Source of the DNA: Daphnia pulex
Taxonomy: Eukaryota > Arthropoda > Branchiopoda > Diplostraca > Daphniidae
Direction of reading: 5' to 3'
DNA length: 64,000 nucleotides
Assembly (NCBI RefSeq): GCF_021134715.1
Contig: NC_060018.1
Location: 6,465,501-6,529,500 of the forward strand
Shown: piece by piece, positions 50,741 to 64,000 of the stretch
Numbering within the stretch: the first letter of the stretch is position 1
How the letters are laid out: every line of letters begins with the position of its first letter
The notes under the pieces: generated by a model
Told to the model about the DNA's origin: nothing
Databases searched by the model: none
Seen by the model: only the letters and a program-made list of their open reading frames with translations
Program-made: the position numbers and the translations under genes

Positions 50741-50933
50741 TTTTACAGAAATTATGGTTAGGCTTCATTCACGTAATACACGATAATGGCCGCCGTATTC
50801 ACATATTACACAAAAATGGCCGCCGAAAGTATTATTTGAAAGTCAACGTCTTATCACTAGATGGCGCTGTTTCATTTTTACCACTTCACAACTTCTGACA
50901 AGCTCCGCCCTAAAATGTCTGAAAATCGGGGAT

Positions 50934-51001
50934 ACGTTTACCCTAAAACCGGGATAGGGAAGCCAACACGGCCGAGAACCGACCAGGTATCTATTGCTCT
51001 G
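50934..51001 (-). repeat. Right terminal inverted repeat of the THAP element
   Basis: Partner of 49273-49340. It lies about 190 bp upstream of the THAP start codon and may hold its promoter. Confidence 0.95.
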
Positions 51002-51343
51002 GGGAGACGTGAAATCATTGATCACGACTAACCGCTGATAAAAAGGCAAAAAGCCCTTCTAAGAAATTATAAGTAGGTTAAAGTTTTTATAAAATATAAT
51101 TGGAATTAGAATAAAAGACTTTTCGAGGGTTGGAAGGTCTAAAATACCCAGTTTTTTGCAATCGTAATATTCTGATTTTTGGTAATAACTAATAAACAAG
51201 ATGCAATTTGGTAATAAATAAGAATAGTCACGTAAAATAATTGACAAGTGTATTATTAATCAACCGAGTTTTTCTACTTACGTAGAAGTCGAATTACAGT
51301 TTTTTTTTTTCAGTATACTAAACACAATAGAAACATTCGCACA

Positions 51344-54300
51344 TTACAACCACGGATGCCAAGCTGGATCCATCCGGCACAAATTGTCATTACTATTGGC
51401 AGCGGCGACCAAAGTGCTGACTTTAGACTCATTTCCATCAAAGGTTGATAACCCTTGTAGCCTATTTATTATCGCATTAACGGCTTTATTTACCAAACCA
51501 ATCAAAATTTCTCCCTCCACCTGACCACTTCCACCAGTGTCCTTTTCCTTCTCGTCGGCAGTTTTCTTCTTGTGCCATGCTATCATCTCATCTCGCAAAA
51601 CTGCTTTCAGAATAGCAGCGACTTTGACACTCGGTTGAACCAAGCAACGAGCCGCAGCAATCATACTTGCGGTAAGAGGACCGGCCACTCCAATCATTGT
51701 CAAAAACTCAACCATGTTTGGCGTTAGACGGAAAGGCACAGGTCTGTTGGCATCGAGTTCTCCGTTTGAGTCTTCAACATCAAACTTAAAGTATGATACA
51801 CTTAGAAGGCCCGAATCTTGATGAATGTACAGCATATCTGCATTGAGTCGTGTGAGGTGTAGCACGTATTCGGCAAGATTGACCAGAGCCATTTGCAGCG
51901 TCAGCATTTTTCGGAATGTCCAATAAAATGTGGCTGACGGGAACGTGACGTTGGCCCATTCACGCAACAGAGTTCGTGGAACCATAATCTGCTGTACGTC
52001 TTTGTGAATATCTCGTAAAACTTGGTGGCTAGCCTATTTACAAAGAAAAGTTTGAAAATTTGACCATCAAAATAGAATAAGGGAGACTGCTTACCTGACT
52101 TCCTCTTGCTTGAATGGTGGCTAATCTTTCATAGTATTTAGCGATGGGCATATCATGTTCAATGTTTCGTTTAACACAACGTAGCCTGTAAATATCGAGT
52201 AACGTAGCACTGGATGGGTTGTCTTCTACTAGTCTCATTTGTGGAGAAACAGCCACAACACGAGGTACAGTGAAGTTCAGGAATCTCTTTGACGTTTCCT
52301 TATGCTTGTTCAAGTAGTTGTTTAACATTCTAAGCAGTTGCAAAACACGTTCCTCTCTTCTAGCGTCGCCGAGACCTGCATCGTTCACAACCAAGTATGG
52401 GTAGATCTTTCCATTGTGTCCTCGAATGTAGAGACGCCTGGCTGCCGTGTTATGCTTTTGAACGATTTCCACGCGCGGCAAGAAACGGGCTATCCGGACA
52501 TAGTAATGCGTGTGCTAAAACGGGAAAGCGTAGTAAATTCAGAATTTATATAAAAATAGAATGATAACACAGGAAATCGATCGAAGTAACGAAAACCAAA
52601 TCAGATCTTATCAGCAACCGTCATCGAATAGCTCGACCAATATGGGAGCAGTCCTTGTTAATAAGTTTTTCATCATTTTTGGCGGACATTTCTTATTGGG
52701 TTTCATAAAGTGAGAAGAAATTTTGTTTACCTTGGGAAGCAAAAATTCTCCGGGAAGTTCTACTTCCGCTGTTTGTAGATTAAAGTTGCTGAGGAACCGA
52801 CATTTTTCTTCGATAAGGAAAGACCTAAATAAATCACACAAATTGGAATATATAAATTAGGCTGAGGAAACTTTTTCATGGCAAAATATAATGAATGTAA
52901 TTTCCGAAAAGTATAATTTCATACCTGGGCAATAGTTTAGTTTTGGCTTCCAAAATCTTGATCCACTTTTTCAATTTGTGAATAAGATTGTGAAGCTTCA
53001 TGGCGCCGGGCAAAGTGAAGTCGAAATCAGTTGAAAACTGAGTTTTCATTCGTTGAAACACTGGATCCTGAGCTGTGGCTTGAGCTCGACGTGCTAAACT
53101 TTCGGATGCAGCACTGCTAAAAGAACCACTTGCAGAATTGGCAATGTTTTCAATGCCTATTCCAAAAGTCGCCACCAGTTTTTTCACGAAGCTCAGCGTG
53201 TGCGGAGTGATTGTGGCTTCGGCAACGGATCCTCGATTTTCGAAAGCGATGGCATAACATTTTGCGAGACCTTGTCGCAACTGACGTAGTACTTCTTCAT
53301 ACCTATTAAGGCAAGCAAAACAAAAAAATGTCAATTTCAAATTTTGAAATTTAATCTAAGAATATTTAATTAGATGATGTTCTTACCAATTTTCTCTGAA
53401 CCAAACCATTTGATCGACGATGCCTTCAAGAGAAGACAAAACAGTGGGATGCAAGTCTCTCTGCATGTGCATGATCCGTGAGCAACGCCACATAGGTTCG
53501 GTAGCCTTGATGGGGCCAGCTCCTTCCATCCCAGCAGCTGGAGTGCTGCTTTGAGGTGCGCCATTGGTGACATTAGCACTAGTCTCGGTGGAAGCTTGAT
53601 TAGCAGCCAATTCCGCAGATTTATAGCGCTCTCTCTGCTCGATTTTCAGCGTCAGGTATAAAGTGCGGATGGGAAAGTACACTGCTTGTGGAAACATCCG
53701 ACCAACTTGACTCAACAAGTTGAGCACTAACTTCCCTTCATCACGAACAAGGCACACCAGAAGTTGAGGAATCCAAGGTAACCATTGCACTGGCGGAACT
53801 CCAACACAATATTTGTCCAAGGATTCAGCTAATGAAAGCTTGTCATCGTCGTACGTCAAAAGCCAAAGCACCTTGGCCAGATATTTCCTTGATTTGGATT
53901 CGTTTTGGTGACGACACGCATGTAAGAAACACGTAATTGCAGAAACTCCGATCCCGATGTTGCGAGAGTCTTTGGTGAAAACTTGTTCCAAATGGTCACC
54001 CCATAAGGCCCAAGCTTTAACGAGCGTGTCATGCATTTGTACAGCGGCTGAAAAAGCTTTGTTAGCATCGTCTGCTCTGCCAATCTGAGCTAATAACATT
54101 CCTTTTAATGCGTAGAGCTCCGCCGTCATTTCTTTGGCAAAGTATTTCAAATTCGTTGATTCTATGACTTCGAGTCCTTCTTGTAGTTCATTTTTCCCCA
54201 ATACGTTGGCAGCTTGAAGGTAGCATTTGACTTGTTGTCTGATTTTTTGGAAACAATCGACAATCGGAACGCTGGGAATACTGTAGATCCTAGCTAACGA

Positions 54301-57300
54301 ATCAAGGCACACACCCGTTAAATTATGCTTTCGAGCCACTTTGCCGAAATGAATGATAGCCTGGGCAGAGGCGTGAACTCCAAGCATAGATTGAGCGCTG
54401 GCCTGTTGATCGCTTTGCTGATCATAATGGGACACGATGAACTGATAGTGATGTTGCCTCCACGTGAATACATCGCTCCAATGACTCAAGTCGTCAGCGA
54501 TGACCGGTAATCTATTTCTCCATGTTTTGACGATGGCTTTAACATCGTGCAGAGTTCCGGGACGAGACTGAAGAAGGCCTTGATGAATCTGGGCTGCTTC
54601 CTGAAGTTCAACTACTTGCTGGGCGGCTTGAAGAGTTGTCAGGTGAACGTGAGACACTATTGCGGGCAGACGTCTCCATTCGCGAATACAAAGACTACTG
54701 GCAAGTTCTACATAGCGTTCAACCATGTTGGGATGTTGTTCCTCTGGATGACACATGGCTAAGAAACCACGGTATAAATTGACCTTCCAGGCATACTCCT
54801 TCGGACAGGCTTGTTCCAGCTGAGTTAATGCATCACGCACAACAACCCAATTAGGTGTACGCCAGGCACTTTCTAAAACAAGTTGGTAATTCAAGCATTC
54901 GGGAGACAACCCGAATTCTTGAAGCAGTTCCCATTGATTTAATTCTTTTCCGCAACGGATCCAGTGTTCTTCCAGCAACCTGTACTCGCTCTGAAGGGAA
55001 ACAGGAGCAGGCGTGTTAATGAATTCTTGACGAACTTTGGTCATAGCAAGCTCGTAAGTTCCTTGGGCTTGTTCGAAAAATCCTTGTTGTTCATAAGCAA
55101 CACCAATAATTGTTTCCGGAAGATGAGCACGGCGTTGCCATAAGCCACTCCATAAGTCTTCTTCTTTTAGCGTGCTGATAATACAAGAACATTAATTTTT
55201 ATTTTTCTCATCAAACGAAATGCGGATTGAAGTTGATACCTGTACATTTCCGAGAGAGCATCAAGAGTTTCTTGGTGAGAAAGTGCTCCAGGTTCTAGAT
55301 CGTACTCGGCACCAATTTCCTTTTGCTTGACCTACGTAATAAATAGATAAACCATTAAATTCGTCCTCTTAGAATATATTAGATTTTCTTACTTTTGTAT
55401 GGGCAGGGGAGTTAGAGGTATCAAACGCTAGTTGCTCCAGCATCAACGTCATTCGATGCCATAGATTGTGAGATTTACCCAGGTACTTCAACAAACAGGG
55501 TTTAATGCGAATGGGTGGACTACAAAGCGAAAGAGCTTCCGCGAAAGTGTTGATGGCACTCGGTTGGCAGTCTTTTTGAATCACATGTGCGCCACTGCAC
55601 AAAAATGGCACTAGTTCGACAGAAAGCGCTTGCTGCTGCCTCTCACCGAGAACTTTCCAAATACGAGGAAACAAATCCAACCAGAGAACTTCAGCTAGCG
55701 ACGTATCCATGTGGGCCAACTGTGCAACGGCTTCCAAAAACTGTGACGACGTCACTTCCTTGCCGCTTTCAAGAAATTTGACTTGGCGATTCACCAAAGT
55801 GGCTAGGCCGGTTTTGTTCATCCCAGAAGGCGTGAGAGGATCGTTAGGGGCGTTACTTAAATCCATGTCAATATCGTCTTCCTTGACGTGAGCGAAAACG
55901 TCTAGTAATTCTTCAGGCTCCTCCTTGATGTTTCCTGTGACACTGAAGGTTTCTCTCTCACTGGCATCCGCTGTAGCGATGACGGAGGTTACACCAGGAA
56001 GTAAAGCAGAGGCAGGAGCAGTATGAATAGGAGTTCCAGAAACAGATGTTACCAAAATCAATTCTAAGCATTGCTTGATCCAGTAATGGGCTGAAATGGC
56101 TTCCCAATTTTGGGAACAAACTATGTACAGGAGTCGATCGTGTAGACGCCGTCGCATACTCGTATCGAGAACTTGAAAAAATTTTGCTCTCGTTGCTGGC
56201 TGAGGACAACGAAGTCCAGCGAGGAATGCTGGTTCCAATTTCGACACCAATTCTGAGCCTTTAAGGGATTCTTCACAGTAGACGAAGTTGATCAGCTCGA
56301 GAAAAGCAATATTCAGTTCCACGTCATCTGGAAAACGTTTCTCCAAACACTGCATCATTTTAACAAGAAGAATAGATTTTTCACGCAAACTCGGTCCTTG
56401 GTTGATGGCGATAGGGGTTTTCGTTTTCATCCACTCGTCTAGCATGCGAACAATCGACCGCACCACTTTGGATTCACTGCTCTTTTCTAATAGACCGACT
56501 AGAATAGAACCAATGAAAGCCTTTCGCATTTCAACACCCATGACTCCAACACGATTTTTCACCAAATCCAGGCTGAGGATGAGCAACTCGCACGAACTGA
56601 AACCGCTCTCAGGTACAGTAGTGGTAGCATTAGCCTGGCGATCATTAGTAGCAGGTATTAAATGTTCTCGAGTCATTCTTTGCAAAGCTCTCATGAAAGA
56701 CGTTATCAGCCGATCGATGTAGCAAGGGTTGTTGGTGCACGCAGCTTTAAGCAGCATCAAGGTTCCAAGTAGAGACGTTGACGGTGCGGTAGTGTTTCTC
56801 TCGTATGCCCCTAATCCTTCATAAATGGCTTTCGTAACGGCAGCGTATAAACCTTCAAGCTCTTCATGCTTCGAGGCCACATTTGAGTTGGTTGGCTCAG
56901 TTGGAAACACTGACATAAGACGAGAAAGAAGTCCATGAAGGCATCGAATAACCTAAAGAAACAAAATATCCCAAAATATTAGAAAATTGTTACAAGACAT
57001 ATTGGGTAAGATTTAATTACTTTGGGATTCGTGCAATTCATGAGTGAAGAAAGCCCGCGTTGAAGTGGTTTGAAGCCTGCCAGGATTTGTTCCTTCCGCA
57101 AAATACTTAACAGGAATGTTAGTAAATCGAGAGCTGTACAAATATTGGTGAAATTTGGAGCAGAAGCGGCTGCTGCTGCCGATGCGGCCGCAGTAGCGGC
57201 TGCGGGAGAATCGGCAGTCTGAAACAGTCGATCGAACCAAGCTAGTTTCAGTTCACAATTTGGCCAAACATCGGGTTTTAAAGCCATCTTCAGAAGAGCC

Positions 57301-60300
57301 ACACATCGTTTAGATAACTGCTCGCCCGAACTGTTGGCGGTCGAGGTTGCATCGTTCACCTGATAAGAGATTGAAAAAACATTTTAGCACGTATACTAAC
57401 TCAAAAACATACACACAAAGCATACCTGACACGCCAGTCTTAATAAAAAGTTTGCTATGGCATCACAGTGAGTTTTCTCAATCGGTTTACTGACTTCCAG
57501 CATTTTCCCTGAAGAAGAAGATGAGGCAAGTCGTGGCTTCTTTGCTTCTGGAAGTCCGTCATTTCCTGATCGTTTTACGGATCCAGATGGCATGGTCTCA
57601 TCGCAGGACTCACCTCCTGAATCAGCTTCATCCTTCATACGCTGAAGCTCCCACTTGAGGACAACTTCGGCCAATTCGACGGCTAACTTCTTGTGCTCTA
57701 GCGTGGCCGTTGGAGTAAATCCCAGGCGCTGAATCGAGGTTATCATGTACTGCACCAGATGATGTCGAACTGGATAATACACTTTGTAATGACGCACCAG
57801 CAACTGGAGAATGTGCACCAGTTGAGCAATTGTGTGACCCTCTTCAACAATGATTTTCTTCGTCCAGTGGGTAAGCATGGTGTTTCCGTCCTCCATGCGA
57901 AGAGGCATAGCTGGCGTTAGAATCTCCAGTGCTTGTCGGACAACATTGCGAGCTTCAACAGCGTGGGCCTTCAACAAACTGTGGAAAACTTGCAGCACAA
58001 TTCGTTTGTGAATGGCGAACTTTGCAATGATGTGACTCAACAGCAAATGGCCATGGTAACGGGTGGTTGGATCAACACAGTTCTTGCTCAACAGACACGG
58101 CCATGCAAAAGTCATAAGGCGACGTAGTTTGTTTCCCTGGCGTTTATTGGCGGCGTCGTGAATATGTTGCGAAGCTTGTTCAACCAACAAACAGCTCAGC
58201 TGAAGCAACAGGATTCGAACAGCGTCCGAAGTTCCAAAAGGATTGTCTGGATCAATCACTTTATTGATGAAAACACTGACAACGCTTTCACTGTTATCTT
58301 GGTCGGGGGTCGGTGGCGTACCAATGAGAATTTCTCCTTCTCCTCGCTCGAAACTGACGGCAAATCCTGGAATTATGATGTGTTGGAGAATTTTGGCTTT
58401 AAGTTCTTGTCCCAAGTTGGGATTTCGGAAAAGCTCGACAAACTTGAAAAAAGACGCTCGCTTCCAGTCAGCTCCATATGATTGGCCGACTGTTTTTTCC
58501 AAAAATTCTTTCAAAAAGTAGAAATCGGGAATCGTGCGATCGCACAACGCGCGCATCAAATGGAAGAGTAATTCAACTTCTTCAGGGTGCTGCTGAAAGT
58601 AATACAGTAAAATTTTGGCCAGTTGACGTTGCTCCTTTCGCTCAGCGATCGAAAGGCTCGTAGTTTTCTTTTCCTCGTAGCGACCCGAACACCAAGCTTT
58701 AGTCAGCACGGTTATTAAATCGGGCTGTTCAGATATCCACTGGTCGTCCTTGCAGATCATGATGCGCAAGATTCGAACCGTCACTTGCAGTGCATGAGGT
58801 TTGGGTGTTGTAGACTCCGAAGGCAGACCGCCAAGCACAAAATTAACCAATCGATTTGTGTTGGCCTTAATAGCGTCACGAAACGGTTTGCCTTCACTGT
58901 GGCGAACAAAATGTTCAAGGAACCGATTCCAATCAGCATCGGCAATGATATCTTCCCGTAAAAGTAAATCAATTGTTTCGGTAGGATATCGCAGAAGAAA
59001 CTTGATTAAGGGCTCTCGGAAAGGACTGCCCGGTTCTAATCCTAAGGCACGTTCTGTTTGCAGCACTAATTTGCACAGGATTTCCAGGAATCTTGCCGAA
59101 GCAGCTGGAATCTGATGAAAAAGTCCAATGATGCCAATTGCAACCTTCACTTCATTGCTGCACAAGCTGCTGCTGCTGAAAGGTCCGTGGCTAGTCTGGG
59201 TAGCAACTGGACGATTTCCTCCGGTTTTAAACGCCACGATCACTACTTCGAGCCACTTGCGTAAATGCTGAAGAAGTTGTTCACAAAGCTTTTCGTTGAA
59301 TACGTGGGGGAAAAGTTGAGTCGTGTGAGACAAGCGCAATATGACATTGGTAGACAAACTGCGATAATCGCCCAGCAAGAGTAACAACGGACGAACGGCG
59401 GTATGTACAGTCTCCATTTCGATCTGAGTGCCCACCAGTATCTTCTTCATACAGGAGAATGCCGTTTCTTGAAGTTCAGCATTGTTACAACTCAAAGCTT
59501 TGAAGATAACATTCAAGATCTTGTCTCGGCACTGAGTGATGTAGTGGCAAGCGGCTAACGCTTGCAAAGCGGATTTTCTCAATGGGGTCAAGTTGCTCAC
59601 GGACTTGTAGCAAGGTAATTTCAGAAGAACAGTGTCGTCCACCTCGCACAGCGATAGTAGTTCGTGGAAGAAAACCTTATGCTCGACAATATTAAGATCA
59701 ATGGTGAACAGTCGGGGTTTCAGCGTCGTGCAGAAGGTGTTACCGTCCATTAACCCAATTTGGGCGTTGACTGGCTGGTGTCTCAGTAAATGCTTTTTAG
59801 GCGGAATCATGTCAGCCAACACTTCCTTGTGTGGTTCCATGATGGCCGTTGGTGTTTGGTTTGTTATCCGTGCCAAAACCTGCAATAGGTGCATGGCTTG
59901 CTCACGTACAGTTGAATTTGGACTGGTCACTTGTCGTACGAGTTCATGGGTCACGTCATGCAGACTTTTCTTTTGCGCAGACAAAATTTCCGGAGAAGGA
60001 GACGATTCTGGCAGCGGAGTAGCGCATAAAAGAAGCATTTTCTCCAAATTGGCTTTGGCCATGTCAATAGCGCCGCTCGACACTTCTCCAGTGAGATCCA
60101 TCATGACGAACAAGAGGGCCTTTAGGAATACATACTGATGTTCGAGAACCCACTTGAATGCCATTCGTTCAAACAGGAACTTGATGGCAATGCAACCGCC
60201 CAATTTTGCATACCAAGCTCTGTCGTAGCAAAGGCTGCACATTCGTTCTGCCAGATATTCCATTAGAGGAAGTTTACAAGCTCTCTCTTGGGAACCGAGC

Positions 60301-63300
60301 ACAATAGATGCAGTGTCAAGCATCAACACTAGCGCCAAGTGTCCAGGTTTGCAAAGTTCTTTTTCTTCGTGGCCCATAATCGTAGCCAATGCATCAACCA
60401 ACACGAGTGGATCCATGCCTAAAATCCGTTGGGCAGAGCGACCAGGAACAAGCATAGGAAACGGCCCCGCCTGCTGGACGACGGCAACAAGAGTGTAGTG
60501 TCGGACTAGAGATACCATAGTGGGCAGAACTGCTTGCCTCAACTCCTTTATGGCTGCTGCGACGAACATGGCAGTAACCGCCGTTTGATGTACATGTCTT
60601 GCTTGCTTGTCACTGCACTGGAACGAAGGACTTTGCACAGGATGAATATCTCCTTCCAAGAACGAATGATGAGATAATAAACGCTGCATTGTGAGACGAT
60701 CGTCATCCAGGTGAAGTGAAGATAGCAGAAAGCAACGAACTACTTCCCAGCATTGCGTTCGGTAAAATGGCTCGGTACTACTTGATTTCAAAGCAGAAAA
60801 CGCTGTCTCCATAATCTTCTCGACGGGCAGGGAAACGGGCTGTTTCAATTCTTGGAAGTGGATAACGATGCAAGGACCAGACTCTTTGTCCCAATAGTCT
60901 AGTCGTTGCGGTTCAACCATCATTTTACGATTACCACCTCCAAACTTACCAAGGACTCTAAAGGCAACGTGTGCGATCTGGTCGTTTGGATTCCTCAAAG
61001 TACGCCATAATGCTTGCATCAACTCAGCTCTTACTGGCTGAATATGCTCGTAAAGAAAATCTGGTTGAAGATTGTCGACACAGAGTTCTAAGGTTCTTAA
61101 ACCTTGGCTCACCAAAGTCTGTGAACCATTCAGCGAAGACACAAGAGGATCCTATAAAAAAATTGGAAACAATAAATAACAAATTTAGAAAAGAAAGAAT
61201 AATAATAAAAAAAAAACTCATAATTTTATTACCATAAGCATCGGGAGGTAAGGAAGGAGTGAAGATAACCGCACGGGAACAGTCAGGCAAAGTTCCACGA
61301 AGAGATCCTTCATATGCTGCTTGTGAAGTCCACTTTGAAGACTGTTTAGACTTTGAAGAAGATTCGGAAGCAATGGCAAAAATTCTTGATAAAGGAGGTC
61401 ATGACTACCTCCGCCGATGGATCGAAAAAGTGCCCGCAGCAGGAGGAAATAGTTGTAGGGCTCTTTAGCACTCAAAGCTAATTCCATAGATTTGTTGACA
61501 ATGTGCGGTAGATGTGGCTTTAACATTTGTTCATTCTCCGCAGCAAACAAAGAAACGCTACCAAACACAAGTTTGAACAACTTCAAATAAAGATTAGAAC
61601 GCTCCATGTTCAATCCCATTTCTTCCATGTGATTCAGCAAATATTCGACGAGGATGGTGGCGAAAACAGCGGAGGTGGAAGGGTTTGCAAGAAATGAATT
61701 TGCAACTACCTGCAAAGCGCTATTGCGGTAAATGCGCTCTACCACGTAGTCAATTGTTGTGGCAAATACTTCCTTGAAAGTCTGCGGATTCATCATGGCG
61801 AAAACACCAGCAAAATGTTCCAATACTTCTTTTTCTTCTTTAGAGCGAATAGTTTGTGCTGGAACAGTCGGCCGAGCAGCGGAAGCCCCACCGACCGGAA
61901 AGCCAACGACGGTGCTATTAAGACTGCCAGAGGTCTCCGCTCCGACCGCACTCGGAATATTTAAGGCGTACACATCAAGTGCTTTCATCGCCCACTGCAC
62001 CAAACGGATGAATATCACCGTTTCTTTAGGTTGCAAATTCTTGCCTGTAGTAGCAACACTAGTCGTAGTATCGAGTGGAGTTTTGCAGGCCGCACATCCC
62101 CAGGTGATGGTTTTCACACCGCACACAAGCGTTTTAACTAAGCTTCGACATTCAGTGATGCTGAAGACAGGTCCCGCAACTCGAACAGCAAACTTCATCG
62201 TTTTCTCTTTTTCATCTAGAAGAACTAAAGATGACCGAGTATCTTCCGGTTTCGTTTCATTCGCAGATGACGGTGAAGATGACGGTGGTGCAGCTCCATT
62301 CTGTGACCAACTTAACGAAGGAGAAGAAGGAGGCTCAGTACTAGGGGTTGCATTTGTTCCACTGTTGTCTTGCTTGTTCTTTGTCCCAGCTAAAATAGGC
62401 AACTGTAATTTCACGATGCTTTTGAATTTTAAAACAAAAACTTCAAGCATTTCTATCAGCAACTCTCTTCCAGGTCCATTTTCAACATCTGAACGTTGTC
62501 GTATGCACTCCACCAAATTCAGCAATAACTTGCAAGACATAGTCTGAATGCTTGTTGGAAGCGATTCGTCATGAACGTTTTTTGAGAATAGATGAACTGC
62601 ACGAGCAAGGTCAAGCATTGGAAGGTGTTGTCGAACATGATGAACGAGGTCAGCTAACGTACTATAGGCTAAAGGTCTTAAAGATTCATTAGTTGTCCAA
62701 CCTTTGCCAAACAGTAAATTTTCGTCAAATAAGCGCTCCATGAATGGAATGAAATGAAGACGGAGGTCAGTTGCCAGGATGTGCCTTGATGCTATCAGCA
62801 ATTCTTTCCTCAAATGAGCAACTTCCATGGGGCACAGACTTAAGAGTCCCAGTATACCCTTAACCATTAGAGTAGCTTGTTGAGCAACAGCTTCTTGATA
62901 AATGCGAATGATGTAGGCCAGGAAAGATAGCGTTTTGATTTGGGCTCCAATGAAGTCTACAAAAATTTCTTTGTTAAATGCAGGATTTGCCTTGTGCTGG
63001 GCTGATGGCTGAAGGGTAATTGTAGTCATGATGAGAGGTATAAACTCTGCTACATCTTGATGAACATTATGCTTGTAAAGTTGATACATTAGGACCACAA
63101 TTATTGGGAGTTCCTGCAAAACTTTCAACGACAACACTCCTTTTGGTATCAAATTATATGATATGTTGTTTCCATCAGGAGTTCGTGTTTCTGTGAGAAC
63201 AACAGTGGCAGTAAATGTTTCAGCAAGTACTGCTTCAATGTTTAATTCACTTAAATCTTTAACTTTGATGGGGCTCCTTGGTTCAAATATCTTGTTTAGT

Positions 63301-63797
63301 TGATTCGGTAGGTCACGGTAGATGCCTTTGACAAATTGTAGAAAAGTTTGGATCTCCACACTATATTGGGGACGGTACTGTTTGTGAAGTTCAATTATGA
63401 TTCGAAGACATATCAGCACATTATCTTCATTTTCTCTCTCAAGTAATCTGAACATGAGGTTAAGTGATTGTTTCACATATGGCCTTAAGTGTTCATTGGT
63501 GGGAAGACGATGAAACATTTCCAAAATCAATTTTCGGACTTGCTGAATGTTGTACTCTGCAATGAAGAGTGGTTCACTGTCTTGCAGTATCTTGAGAAAA
63601 TTTTTCATAGCATGATCCAAGAATGCTGGATACTGTGGGGAACTGACAATGACTTCCAAATTTTCACTTAGCTCTTGGGCTGCTTTTAGTTTGTTCTCAT
63701 CCTTTGCCCCAGGATCGGAGAGCATTGAAACAAAAGAGGTAAAAGTATTCATTTGGGCCACAACATCCAACCCAGGTACCGCATTAGAAGGCCCCAT
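51344..63797 (-). CDS. TRRAP: TRRAP / Nipped-A, scaffold of SAGA and NuA4 complexes
   Basis: A giant PIKK-family pseudokinase that binds activators and recruits histone acetyltransferase complexes. Ten coding exons join in frame: 61233-63797, 57426-61151, 57021-57359, 55393-56952, 55240-55331, 53387-55174, 52925-53302, 52731-52824, 52095-52514 and 51344-52033, giving about 3,883 residues (human about 3,860). The start MGPSNAVPGLDVVAQMNTF follows a 5' UTR intron. HEAT-like helices fill the first two-thirds, the FAT region spans roughly 53.4-56.9 kb, and the kinase-like and FATC parts are in the last two exons, ending DPAWHPWL. At the catalytic loop the sequence reads LNADMLYIHQDSG, without the Asp and DFG of active PIKKs. 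Low-complexity linkers lie near 62.3 and 57.5 kb. Few, very long exons are notable beside its neighbours. Confidence 0.98.
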
Positions 63798-63802
63798 TTT
63801 AT

Positions 63803-64000
63803 CTAAATGAATGAACAACATTGAAAAATTGTTCAAAAAAAAATGAAAAAGCTCAGACTCCTCACCTGTAGTTGACGAAGTCGTGTGGTAACGTCAATTC
63901 AAATGTAGCGTCTCAGGTAGGGTTCAAAAACAATTTATATAGGCTACTCAAGATTGACATTGTTTAAAGAAGGTATTATAGATAATGACAAGCTAGAAAA
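63803..64000 (-). promoter_or_regulatory. TRRAP 5' UTR exon, intron and promoter area
   Basis: On the minus strand, CAACTACAG followed by GTGAGG (donor near 63865) and TTCATTTAG before 63802 define a 63-bp intron in the leader, leaving five bases before the ATG. The leader exon extends from 63866 to somewhere before 64000. No TATA box is obvious. Confidence 0.6.

Larger units (their letters stand above)
49273..51001. mobile_element. P-element-like DNA transposon, 1,729 bp
   Basis: The element is bounded by 68-bp inverted repeats starting CAGAGCAATAGATACC, with one mismatch between arms. A 7-bp target duplication, GGGAGAC, lies at 49266-49272 and 51002-51008. It carries a spliced gene on the minus strand with an N-terminal THAP zinc finger, the DNA-binding domain of P-element transposases. 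CA tips and a short target duplication also suit the P superfamily, although the Drosophila P element makes 8 bp. The encoded protein is too short to contain a full transposase catalytic domain, so this copy should be non-autonomous. Near-identical repeats suggest recent insertion. Confidence 0.88.
49091..51343. other. DDX11-TRRAP intergenic region, mostly a transposon
   Basis: Apart from 181 bp next to DDX11 and about 340 bp downstream of TRRAP, this gap is the transposon at 49273-51001. The DDX11 promoter must lie in the short flank or inside the element. Confidence 0.75.

Noticed and set aside
61759-62547. 262-codon plus-strand frame opposite TRRAP
   Set aside because: Antisense to a strongly conserved TRRAP exon; length is explained by codon bias on the coding strand.

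Overview
The window is a gene-dense piece of an arthropod nuclear genome. It is most likely a branchiopod crustacean such as Daphnia; this is inferred, not proven. Evidence: tincar (an arthropod-type gene) is present, introns are mostly 55-80 bp with GT-AG ends, intergenic DNA is AT-rich, and the proteins are animal orthologues with insect-like organisation. No rRNA, CRISPR array or intact tRNA gene was seen.

Layout. A membrane adenylate cyclase of the ADCY5/6 type runs rightward at about 2.2-9.0 kb. Tincar, a multi-pass membrane protein, runs leftward at 11.0-13.9 kb and is followed by about 4 kb without recognisable genes. RMI2 (leftward) and CDK11/Pitslre (rightward) are divergent around 18.8-19.4 kb. 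TBK1/IKK-epsilon lies leftward at 22.7-25.8 kb, with a 624-bp inverted-repeat element just upstream of its start codon. RPP25-like (rightward) and MOB4 (leftward) converge at 27.7-27.8 kb. A non-coding stretch of about 4.5 kb leads to a long leucine-rich-repeat cell-surface protein at 33.4-39.8 kb. Then come BUB3 (leftward), DTD1 and PDCL3 (rightward) and the helicase DDX11 (leftward). A 1,729-bp element with perfect 7-bp target duplications and a THAP-domain gene follows at 49.3-51.0 kb. TRRAP/Nipped-A, about 3,880 residues with both ends present, fills 51.3-63.8 kb leftward.

The genes do not form one pathway. Several act in genome maintenance and chromatin (RMI2, DDX11, BUB3, TRRAP), RNA and translation (RPP25-like, DTD1, CDK11), or signalling (adenylate cyclase, TBK1, MOB4). 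I reconstructed most coding regions exon by exon; for RMI2, CDK11, TBK1, tincar, RPP25-like, MOB4, DTD1, PDCL3, the LRR gene and TRRAP every junction keeps frame.

The most unusual material is a THAP gene inside a P-element-like transposon, interrupted by one stop codon and carrying a 138-bp internal duplication. A second inverted-repeat element has the same CA ends and 7-bp duplication, and the adenylate cyclase gene has two GC-AG introns.
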